From assembly GCA_023459495.1 (NCBI GenBank), contig JAEWTL010000087.1, positions 1 to 42,339 of the forward strand: a DNA stretch of 42,339 bases, given 5' to 3'. Shown piece by piece: positions 25,252 to 32,266 of this stretch; the stretch's first letter is position 1; each line of letters starts with the position of its first letter. The translations under genes and the position numbers were made by a program. The DNA comes from Bacillota bacterium (GTDB lineage Bacteria > Bacillota > Clostridia > Christensenellales > SZUA-584). Below the pieces are notes generated by a model, which made no database searches, had not been told where the DNA came from, and saw only the letters and a program-made list of their open reading frames with translations.

Positions 25252-25884
25252 TTAAGGATACAGCTTATCGATTTCTCCGCTCATGATGGCGGGCAAAAGC
25301 CGCTGTATCTTTTCAAACGGCCAGTCCCACCACTGCAGCTGCTGCAATTTGCCGATCGTTTCCACATCAAAACGCTTTTTGATCTCCCTGACGGGAATAC
25401 CGCCGACAACCGTGTAGGGAGGGACATCCTTTGTTACAACGGCCCTTGCTGCGATGATCGCCCCGTCACCGATATGAACGCCGCCCATGATGACGGCCTC
25501 GTATCCGATCCAGACGTCATTGCCGATCACGATATCCCCTTTGTTGTCCCACGCGGACGCAACGTCCCGGATATCCAGACCCCACTCCTCAAAGAAGATG
25601 GGGAAGGGATACGTGGAAAGCGACCGCTGGGTGTGGTTGGCACTGGCAAACAGGAATTTCGCCCCGCAGGCGATGGAACAGAACTTGCCGATGATCAGCC
25701 GGTCGGCGTTGACCGGGTAATGATACAGCACGTTGTTCTTCTCGAACTGCGTGGGGTCGGAAACAAAGTCGTTATACATGGTGTAATCCCCAACGGTGAT
25801 GTTGGGATCCGTAATGACACCCTTCAGGTATACGGTTTGAAAGTCGTTGGTACGCGGATATATTCTCTTGTCTGGAATAGTCAT
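25252..25884 (-). CDS. Vat/CatB-type (xenobiotic) O-acetyltransferase
   Basis: A 210-residue left-handed beta-helix acetyltransferase. The hexapeptide-repeat region includes LIIGKFCSIACGAKFLF, the catalytic-His loop ASANHTQRSLSTYPF, GDIVIGNDVWIGYEAVIMGGVHIGDGAIIAARAVV written in part here, and a Trp-rich C-terminus (QWWDWPFEK). This layout is that of streptogramin A (Vat) and chloramphenicol (CatB) acetyltransferases. The real substrate is uncertain; many chromosomal relatives do not confer resistance. AGGAGG lies 5 nt upstream. The gene sits between the SseB-family gene and a copy of that gene's 3' end, as if inserted there. Confidence 0.85.
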   Translation of the reverse strand: MTIPDKRIYPRTNDFQTVYLKGVITDPNITVGDYTMYNDFVSDPTQFEKNNVLYHYPVNADRLIIGKFCSIACGAKFLFASANHTQRSLSTYPFPIFFEEWGLDIRDVASAWDNKGDIVIGNDVWIGYEAVIMGGVHIGDGAIIAARAVVTKDVPPYTVVGGIPVREIKKRFDVETIGKLQQLQWWDWPFEKIQRLLPAIMSGEIDKLYP

Positions 25885-26077
25885 AAAATCCTCCTGAATT
25901 TTTTTATCGAACTATTCCAGCTACGACAATGCACCTTTTCATTTACCCACCGCCTCTCAGGTTTAAATATCTCTTGGAAATACTTCTGAATGGTCAAGCC
26001 CCGTTTTTGTCCGGGGAGAATTGTATAAAGCACGCCGCAGGCACAGCCTTGCCTGTCAATCACGGCTGAACGGATTG

Positions 26078-27037
26078 TTATTTTACCCTGCGGAACGTTT
26101 CGATGCGCTGGCGGGCGTGCTCGTCCAACCGGAGCGGGGTGCCGCCGCAGTTGACGACGATGCCGGACAGGCTGCGCGACAGCGTGAGCAGGTCGTCGTA
26201 CGAGGCGACATAGCCGCCCCATGTCTTCTGATCGAACGCCTTGCGGAACTCGGCCCAGTCCGTAAACGCGGGCTGAAACGGATTCTTCTCCGCGTCCCTG
26301 ATCTGCGCGAACTCCATTTGGCTGCCCTTCTCCAGCGTGACAGCGCCGTGTCCGCCCGAGGGGGCAGGCTTTGCGGAAATCACGCGCATCGGCACGAGAT
26401 ACCTGGCGGCGAGCACCTCGCGGAGCATGGCCTCCTCCAACACGGACAAATCCGCGGCGGGGGTTTTGGAACGCACAACCTGAAAGAAGCGCAGCATTGC
26501 AAACATCAGCTTGGGGTTGGTCACCGGAACGCTGGCTGCGGGCGTATCCGTCCAGTCCGGCGGGGGAATAATGTCGTCGCGGCTGATCTCCACGCTGTCC
26601 AGCCCGTTGTCCAGCAGGATATCCGAAATGCCCAGCGTGTACAGCTCGGCAAACGCCTCGGCCATTTCCTCCCGCAGCACCTTGCGGATGAGCAGGGGGA
26701 CGGTCTGCACATAGTGCTCCTGCGCCGCTAGGGCATTGTCCGCATTGGAGAACAGCCACATGCGTCCGTCCGGGTCGAGAAAGGGTGTATCCGTGGCCTC
26801 GTCATACGCGATGAACAGCGCGGCGGCAGCGTTGAGCCTGTCCAGCAGAGCCGCGTGGAAGGCGGGCAGCTTGTCCGGCAGGCCGCTCTCCGGCAGGGCC
26901 TTGGCACCGATGAAGTGTTCCGCGGCGTGGATGAGGAAGCGCAGCTCCGAGGTATCAAGCCGGGCCAGCGCGGCGGTATTGAGGACTGCGGGGCGCAGGA
27001 ACGTTTCGCCCAGTGCGTTTTTTCTTTCGTCGGTCAT
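26078..27037 (-). CDS. SseB-family protein
   Basis: A 319-residue soluble protein. The C-terminal part matches the SseB domain (PAFTDWAEFRKAF, then GIVVNCGGTPLRLDEHARQRI). The N-terminal half (residues 1-150) is helical and Ala-rich and not recognised. SseB proteins were named for serine sensitivity and are also type III secretion-related in name only; in Firmicutes their role is unknown. GGAGG lies 5 nt before ATG 27037. It follows the isochorismatase-like gene by 35 bp on the same strand. Confidence 0.75.
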   Translation of the reverse strand: MTDERKNALGETFLRPAVLNTAALARLDTSELRFLIHAAEHFIGAKALPESGLPDKLPAFHAALLDRLNAAAALFIAYDEATDTPFLDPDGRMWLFSNADNALAAQEHYVQTVPLLIRKVLREEMAEAFAELYTLGISDILLDNGLDSVEISRDDIIPPPDWTDTPAASVPVTNPKLMFAMLRFFQVVRSKTPAADLSVLEEAMLREVLAARYLVPMRVISAKPAPSGGHGAVTLEKGSQMEFAQIRDAEKNPFQPAFTDWAEFRKAFDQKTWGGYVASYDDLLTLSRSLSGIVVNCGGTPLRLDEHARQRIETFRRVK

Positions 27038-27072
27038 GGTTTCCTCCCTCCGATTATGCTTAAACCGTGAAG

Positions 27073-27606
27073 TCACCCATTGATCTCTGCCAGCACCTGC
27101 TCCAACCCGACAACCTGCGCATAGCGGTTGTGCCAGATCTGATTTTCATAATATTCTGATAAAGCCTTGCCGCTTGCAAAAGCATTATCGAATGTGGTCG
27201 TGGTGGACCGAGGTATGGTCACTTCGTACCCGTACTCGAATGCGACTTTGCAGGTGACATCCAGACAGTACTCCGTCTGCATGCCGCACATAATGACTTT
27301 CTTAGCGCCCATTTGATCAAGGTATTCGCGCAGCCTGGTTTTTCTGAACGCGCTGTTGTAGTGCTTCTCAAATACTGCTTCACCCGGCAAAGGGGCAAGC
27401 TCTTTATAGATGGTCCATCCGGCGCTTCCGTGCTCCAGTTCGTCGCCGCTGCCGCCGTCATGCTGAATATAAACCACAGGTAGCTTTTGTTTTCTGCAGG
27501 CCTGTATCAGCTCCTTGATATTCGCAACAACCGCTGCTTTGTTATGCGGGCCGGCTTCCACCAAAGCCGTCTGCATGTCAACGATAATCAAAGCTTCGTA
27601 GTTCAT
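27073..27606 (-). CDS. Isochorismatase-like cysteine hydrolase
   Basis: A 177-residue protein of the isochorismatase/nicotinamidase superfamily. The catalytic triad is visible: Asp 9 in IIVDMQ, Lys in FEKHYNSAF (near residue 81) and Cys in GMQTEYCLD (near residue 113). It should hydrolyse an amide or vinyl-ether bond; the exact substrate cannot be told. It is preceded by a small gene (11 bp gap) and followed by the SseB-family gene, all on one strand. Confidence 0.88.
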   Translation of the reverse strand: MNYEALIIVDMQTALVEAGPHNKAAVVANIKELIQACRKQKLPVVYIQHDGGSGDELEHGSAGWTIYKELAPLPGEAVFEKHYNSAFRKTRLREYLDQMGAKKVIMCGMQTEYCLDVTCKVAFEYGYEVTIPRSTTTTFDNAFASGKALSEYYENQIWHNRYAQVVGLEQVLAEING

Positions 27607-27617
27607 GGTTTACTCCC

Positions 27618-27824
27618 TCACTCCGCCTTGCTGAAGATCACCGTCTGTTCCTTTAAAGAAATCTTCCCGACCTGATAGCCGTATTGCAACAGCTCCTTCT
27701 TGTAGTTCAAAAAGGAGTGGTCGATCTCGATTCCCGCGATATCATGGATTTCGGCAAAGGTCAGCTTCAGCGAAGGGCTGCCGTTCTTCTGGATGTACTC
27801 CCACAGGGTGTTGTATTTGCTCAT
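27618..27824 (-). CDS. Small conserved hypothetical protein (68 aa)
   Basis: The 68-residue protein MSKYNTLWEYIQKNG... has a helix, then LKLTFAEIHDIAGIEID, and ends with a strand pair (GYQVGKISLKEQTVIFSK). It resembles small Firmicutes proteins related to DUF7662; this is from recall. GGAGG stands 4 nt before the ATG. It is the first gene of a probable three-gene unit with the hydrolase and the SseB-family gene. Confidence 0.7.
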   Translation of the reverse strand: MSKYNTLWEYIQKNGSPSLKLTFAEIHDIAGIEIDHSFLNYKKELLQYGYQVGKISLKEQTVIFSKAE

Positions 27825-27842
27825 AGTTCCTCCTTAGCATGC

Positions 27843-27871
27843 ATTCAAGCAACGTTGTTGCTTGAATTATA
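27843..27871 (-). promoter_or_regulatory. -10 box overlapped by a perfect 25-bp palindrome (probable operator)
   Basis: On the minus strand TATAAT (27866-27871) runs into ATTCAAGCAAC/GTTGCTTGAAT (27843-27867, 3-nt centre). The palindrome covers the expected transcription start and lies just upstream of the ribosome-binding site of the 68-residue protein gene. No good -35 box is seen, which fits an activator- or repressor-controlled promoter. Confidence 0.5.
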
Positions 27872-28028
27872 CCGCGCTTTTCCTGTTTCTGCTAGAGCGG
27901 ATTTGTGCAGGAGGAGGGAATGGGCTGCCCTTTCCGCAATGATAAAAAAATATAGATAACCAAAGGTTAACCATATACGAAGTGTTGCCCATTGCCTCAC
28001 AATCTCTTTCAATATGAGAAAGAAGTCG

Positions 28029-28580
28029 TCATGGTATCCACTTACGCTTGCCGATATGCAAAAGGACAATTGCCAAGACTACAGCAAAGATCAGGATGCT
28101 CACCGCAATGCATACCGCATTCCAATCGATGTGTATGGTTTGAAAGACGGCAGTTGGGCCGTCCACCCCTCCGACAATACCGGGGTTGGGATCAACGGGT
28201 ATTGACGCGAACCGTATCAGAGGAACAATGACCGATAAGACATAAATCAATACTGCCGCAAGCAAACCATAGGCGAAGCATCGCGTTACTTTTCGATTGC
28301 GGATGCTTCTCTCAGCGAGGAGTGCATTAAGCTGTTCGAGCTTGTTTGCAATCAGCTGGAGTTCGCTCTTTGACTCCGAAGGCTCGATGAGCTCCCCCAA
28401 TAAATCGCCTGTTGAAACCTCAAACAATTCCGCAATCTTGACGAGCATTTCTGAATCCGGAACGGACAGCCCCTTTTCCCATTTTGAAATGGTTTGCCGA
28501 ACAACACTTAAGCGGACCGCAAGCTCTTCCTGCGACAGCCCTTTTGCTGTTCGAAGTGTCTTAATGTTATCGCTGAGCAT
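28029..28580 (-). CDS. XRE-family helix-turn-helix protein with membrane segments
   Basis: A 183-residue protein. Residues 1-60 form a Cro/CI helix-turn-helix (LRTAKGLSQEELAVRLSVVR, then QTISKWEKG). After a linker come two membrane helices (CFAYGLLAAVLIYVLSVIVP and AVCIAVSILIFAVVLAIVLL). Between them is NPGIVGGVDGPTAVF, a motif otherwise known from sodium-pumping decarboxylase beta subunits. GGAGG lies 7 nt before ATG 28580. It could sense a membrane signal and regulate nearby genes; the target is unknown. Confidence 0.82.
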   Translation of the reverse strand: MLSDNIKTLRTAKGLSQEELAVRLSVVRQTISKWEKGLSVPDSEMLVKIAELFEVSTGDLLGELIEPSESKSELQLIANKLEQLNALLAERSIRNRKVTRCFAYGLLAAVLIYVLSVIVPLIRFASIPVDPNPGIVGGVDGPTAVFQTIHIDWNAVCIAVSILIFAVVLAIVLLHIGKRKWIP

Positions 28581-28790
28581 CCCCAGCACCTCCTTGCCGA
28601 TGCTATCATTATCAGATGTACCGGCGATTTGCGCAAGCAACGCAAATTAACATGCGGCTGTAAGCTCCATATTATATGAATCGCATGTTTCCGAATAGCC
28701 ATTGAAATACACAGCCGCCAGACTGAGCCTTTTTCTGCGCCAGCATCCGGTTTGCTCATGCTTCTGCCGAGAAGGAAATGTTCCGGCTTT

Positions 28791-29036
28791 TTATTTCTCT
28801 TTATCTTTGTGCGCGGTAATTATTGTGAGGCTATGGGCATTAATGGTTAGAACGAAATCATCAACATGCGCGTACCAGTTTTTGCCCTTTCTGATTATGC
28901 TGTCGGCGGCCTCGATCTTCGGTTTGCTCCACTCAATAACATCCGCAACATCCAGCCCTAGATTTTTTCGGATTCGTTCAGCCCCCAATTTGGTTGTATG
29001 GATTCTGTCAAGATTGGTTAGTAAATCGTTTCGCAT
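28791..29036 (-). CDS. DUF3781 protein
   Basis: An 81-residue protein with the complete DUF3781 pattern: IHTTKLGAERIRKNLGLD, then VIEWSKPKI, RKGKNWYAHVDD and LTIITAHK. Members occur singly in many Clostridia; no function is known. ATG 29036 has AGGAG at 9 nt. A TATAAT upstream (near 29062) may be its -10 box. Confidence 0.85.
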   Translation of the reverse strand: MRNDLLTNLDRIHTTKLGAERIRKNLGLDVADVIEWSKPKIEAADSIIRKGKNWYAHVDDFVLTINAHSLTIITAHKDKEK

Positions 29037-29223
29037 CAGTACATGCTCCTCTCAACTTAGTATTATACAACGCTTCCTCTCATAGCTCTATCCGGATATT
29101 GGCGGACGAAGCGGGTGCAGATATCCTCGGTTCTGCTGTTGAAAAAGGTTTGGGCTTGGGATTGCCACGGTTGTGCCCGGAATGGGTGCGTTGCGCCCTC
29201 GCAATGACTGGAGGACCTTTTAT

Positions 29224-29252
29224 GATAATTGGCAAGATGCCGCCCATACGAC
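29224..29252 (+). promoter_or_regulatory. Candidate SigE-type promoter for yqfC-yqfD
   Basis: GATAATT (29224-29230) and CATACGAC (29245-29252) are 14 bp apart, close to the SigE pattern (ATATT-like, 14 bp, CATACAAT). It lies about 65 bp before yqfC, a gene that is SigE-dependent in Bacillus subtilis. The match is partial. Confidence 0.45.
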
Positions 29253-29318
29253 GCGCCGTCTTTTTTATTGTGCCTCCGCATAACTATTAAGGATGAAACT
29301 GCGGGGTGGAGCGGGCTT

Positions 29319-29591
29319 ATGAAGGTGCGGGGTGTGCCGAAAAGCATACTGAAACGGCTGGATATGGCGCCGGAGGCGGCGGGCAGCGTGCGTCTGGTTG
29401 CGCTGGACGATACGCACGTGCGCATCGAGAACTATAAGAGCGTGCTGGAGTATACGCAGAAAAAAGTGCGCCTTGTGGCCGGGGATTTTGTGATCGCGAT
29501 CGATGGCGAAGGGCTGGAGCTGGAGGCCATGGGCAAGGAGAACGTCGCGGTGCGGGGGCGCATCAGCGGCGTGCGGTACGAGAAACCGTAA
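29319..29591 (+). CDS. yqfC: Sporulation protein YqfC
   Basis: A 90-residue protein, MKVRGVPKSILKRLDMAPEA at the start and VRLVAGDFVIAIDGEGLEL later, matching the YqfC family of mother-cell sporulation proteins. It is always next to yqfD, as here (14 bp apart). The start at 29319 has GGAG 7-8 nt upstream and overlaps the stop of a 9-codon upstream frame (ATGA). Function at the molecular level is unknown. Confidence 0.9.
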   Translation: MKVRGVPKSILKRLDMAPEAAGSVRLVALDDTHVRIENYKSVLEYTQKKVRLVAGDFVIAIDGEGLELEAMGKENVAVRGRISGVRYEKP

Positions 29592-29605
29592 GGGGACAGC
29601 CGGGG

Positions 29606-30781
29606 ATGAGCATGTGGCAATTTTTATCGGGATATGTTATGATACGCGTGGAAGGCCTGACGCTGGAGCGGTTTTTGAACCTCGCAACAGCGCAGGGCGT
29701 GGCGGTGCGCCGCGTCTATCGCGTGTCGTATACCATGCTCAAGGCCGAGGTAACGGCTGCGGGCTGGCGGAAGCTGCGCCGGTCCATACCGGAAAAATAT
29801 AAGATGACAGTCGAACGGCAGGGCGGCCTGCCTGTGGCCATGAAGCGGCTGACCGTGCGCACTGCGCTGCTGATCGGGCTGATCGCGGTGGGCGTGGGGT
29901 TGCTGGGCGCTTCCATGTTCGTGTGGGACGTGCGCGTGACCGGTCTTGAAACCCGCGACGCCATGGCGCTGGAAAAAGAACTTAAGCAGATGGGCGTTGC
30001 GCCGGGCCAATGGAAGACGGGCATCGACGAGGACGGCATCGGGACCGCGCTGTTGATCGCGCATGAGGAGTTCGCGTGGATCGACGTGCGCATTGACGGC
30101 GTAGTGGCGCTGGTCGAGGTGGTCCCGGCGGACCTTGCGCCCGAGGTGTACGACGAGAACACGCCGTGCAACATCATTGCGACCAAGGATGCGCTCATTG
30201 AGAGCGTGGTGCCGCTGGCCGGGCATGCGGCGGTGAAGACGGGCGATACGGTGCGCGCGGGGGACATACTGATCTCCGGCATCGTATGGGACCCGGGCTA
30301 TCCGCGGCTGGAGTTTGCGGCGCGCGGCGAGGTGATCGGCAGCGTGTGGTATGCGGGCAGCGCGGAAACGGCTGTCTTTGAAGAGGCGCGTATCCCAACA
30401 GGCCGAACTTACCGGCAGCGCGTGATTACCATCGGCGGCGACAGCGCGGCGGTGGAGCCGGACTGTACGTTTGAGCACTACGACGTGGCCGTGGTGGACA
30501 GGGTGAACATCGGGGTGTTTCTGCCGGTGATCATCACGGAATATGAATACAGCGAGGTGACGCTGGTGCAGCAGCCGCGTAACTTCGACGAACTATGTGT
30601 ATACTTGGAGGAGACCGCGTATTTTGAGGCGCTGGCCGAAGTGCCGGAGGATGCCGAGGTGGTGGGTCACCACACGATCTTCAGCATGGATGGATGCGTG
30701 ATGAGCGCGAAGGTATATATCCACACGCACGAGGACATTGGCAGGGTTGTGCCTGTGGATGGAGGGACGCTTAGTTCATAG
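29606..30781 (+). CDS. yqfD: Sporulation protein YqfD
   Basis: A 391-residue protein. The N-terminal about 85 residues form a small domain (GYVMIRVEGLTLERFLNLA), followed by one membrane helix (ALLIGLIAVGVGLLGASMFV, near residues 88-107) and a large extracytoplasmic domain (for example FAWIDVRIDGVVALVEV). Family members are SigE-controlled in B. subtilis and needed for efficient sporulation in some species. GGGGAC-type leader sequence precedes ATG 29606. Confidence 0.9.
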   Translation: MSMWQFLSGYVMIRVEGLTLERFLNLATAQGVAVRRVYRVSYTMLKAEVTAAGWRKLRRSIPEKYKMTVERQGGLPVAMKRLTVRTALLIGLIAVGVGLLGASMFVWDVRVTGLETRDAMALEKELKQMGVAPGQWKTGIDEDGIGTALLIAHEEFAWIDVRIDGVVALVEVVPADLAPEVYDENTPCNIIATKDALIESVVPLAGHAAVKTGDTVRAGDILISGIVWDPGYPRLEFAARGEVIGSVWYAGSAETAVFEEARIPTGRTYRQRVITIGGDSAAVEPDCTFEHYDVAVVDRVNIGVFLPVIITEYEYSEVTLVQQPRNFDELCVYLEETAYFEALAEVPEDAEVVGHHTIFSMDGCVMSAKVYIHTHEDIGRVVPVDGGTLSS

Positions 30782-30792
30782 CTTCGGTAAAC

Positions 30793-30904
30793 TGTCATTC
30801 TGGGGGGTGAAGCGCCCGAAGAATCTTTGACAGTGAAGCAGCTCGGATGCTTGTGCACTGCGTAGTCGCTAACGCAAGATGCTTCGCTAACGCTCAGCAT
30901 GACA
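30793..30904. repeat. REP-like inverted repeat with TGTCAT ends (second copy)
   Basis: It starts TGTCATTCTGG and ends CTCAGCATGACA. The inner arms GAAGCGCCCGAAGAATCT and AGATGCTTCGCTAACG are partly complementary. The element is related to 2090-2164 but 37 bp longer. It separates yqfD from phoH and lies upstream of the phoH start chosen here. Confidence 0.7.
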
Positions 30905-31029
30905 TAGAGAGTTTTTTGGTAACTGACCTGAGTGCTTTTGCCAAACGTAGAATGGCGAGGGATTCGTGCAGCACGATTTATGCATATGTGAGGATCGGCA
31001 GGACCGTTGATTTGGAGGACAGAAAGGAT

Positions 31030-32004
31030 TTGGAGACAGAAAGTTTCGAGCTTGGCATCGAGGTGGACAACATTGACCAGCTGTGCGAGCTGTTTGGCGC
31101 GTTCGACGAGAACGCAAAGGTGATTGAGAAGGAAACGGGCGCGAGTATCGTATCGCGCGATCATCATATCGTAATCCGGGGCAGGGAAGAGGACGTGGAG
31201 CTGGCCCATGTGGTAGTGGACAAGCTGCTCGCCATGCAGCGCAAGCGGGAGAAGATCGACATTTCGCGCATCCGCTATGCCGTGGAGCTGGCGAGAGAGG
31301 GCAACGCGGACGCCATCGAGGAGATCATGGCGGACGTGATCGCCATCACGAGCCGGGGGCGGCAGGTGAAGAGCCGTACCATCGGGCAGAAGCGCTACGT
31401 GCGCGCTATGAAGGAGAACACGCTGACCTTTGCTATTGGTCCGGCGGGCACGGGCAAAACGTACCTTGCCATGGCCATGGCGGTGGTGGCGCTGAAGAAC
31501 AAGGAAGTGGAGCGCATCATCTTGACGCGGCCCGCGGTGGAGGCCGGAGAGAGCTTAGGGTTCCTGCCGGGCGACCTGCAAACCAAGGTGGACCCGTACC
31601 TGCGGCCTTTATATGACGCGCTGTACGATTTTCTGGGCGGCGATACGTTTGCCAAACTCACGGAACGGGGCGTGATCGAGGTTGCGCCGCTGGCGTACAT
31701 GCGCGGGCGCACGCTGTCCGACGCGTTCATCGTGCTCGATGAAGCCCAGAACTGTACCGAGGAACAGATGAAGATGTTCCTGACGCGCTTTGGCGAGAAC
31801 TCGCGCATCGTGGTCACGGGCGACATTACACAGATCGACCTGCCCAAGGAGAAGAAGAGCGGCCTTGTGCAGTGCGTCAGCATCCTCGAGGGGCTGGAGG
31901 GCATCTATATTGCGTACCTCACAGCCAAGGATGTGGTGCGCCACGAGTTGGTGCAGCGCATCGTCAAGGCGTACGAGCGTTTTGAAAAGACGGGCAGAAA
32001 GTAG
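31030..32004 (+). CDS. phoH: PhoH-family ATPase/RNA-associated protein
   Basis: A 324-residue protein. A KH-like N-terminal part (GASIVSRDHHIVIRG) is followed by the PhoH ATPase domain: FAIGPAGTGKTYLA (Walker A), ILTRPAVEAGESLGFLPGD, and FIVLDEAQNC (Walker B), then VTGDITQIDLP. It is thought to act in RNA metabolism together with YbeY. The start is TTG 31030 with GGAGG 11 nt upstream, giving the family length; TTG 31012 is an alternative. Longer frames would run through the repeat at 30793-30904. Confidence 0.9.
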   Translation: METESFELGIEVDNIDQLCELFGAFDENAKVIEKETGASIVSRDHHIVIRGREEDVELAHVVVDKLLAMQRKREKIDISRIRYAVELAREGNADAIEEIMADVIAITSRGRQVKSRTIGQKRYVRAMKENTLTFAIGPAGTGKTYLAMAMAVVALKNKEVERIILTRPAVEAGESLGFLPGDLQTKVDPYLRPLYDALYDFLGGDTFAKLTERGVIEVAPLAYMRGRTLSDAFIVLDEAQNCTEEQMKMFLTRFGENSRIVVTGDITQIDLPKEKKSGLVQCVSILEGLEGIYIAYLTAKDVVRHELVQRIVKAYERFEKTGRK

Positions 32005-32072
32005 AATATTGTAGGGGTGGCCCTGCGTGACCGCCCGTTAGTGAATAGTGAACATTGAATATAGTGAATAGT

Positions 32073-32161
32073 TGAATCCCCCACCCGGCTGCGCCGGGAG
32101 CCCCTGGCCGGGGTCCCCTGCAAAGACGAAGACTTTGTGGGGCGGCAGGCAAGGGGGCCTA
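32073..32161. repeat. MITE-like fragment with inserted module
   Basis: GAATCCCCCACCCGGCTGCG at the left and GGCAAGGGGGCCT at the right are the right-hand half of the element seen at 41591-41731. The palindrome before GGCAAGGGGG is broken by GGGGTCCCCTGCAAAG and CTTTGTGGGGCGGCA, the same kind of module inserted at 25020-25060. Upstream, GTGAATAGT-type repeats (32040-32072) are present. Confidence 0.6.
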
Positions 32162-32266
32162 TAAGTGCAGTGGAGAAATTCTGCCGTATAACTGATGAGA
32201 GATACGCCTTGGGTTTGAAGGGCAACAGCAAAGGCGTGAAAGTTTTTAGACTGTCAGGAGGTAAGG

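Noticed and set aside
30847..31029. Longer N-terminus for phoH
   Set aside because: The extra part would be translated through the TGTCAT inverted repeat and does not match the family; TTG 31030 with GGAGG fits the usual length.
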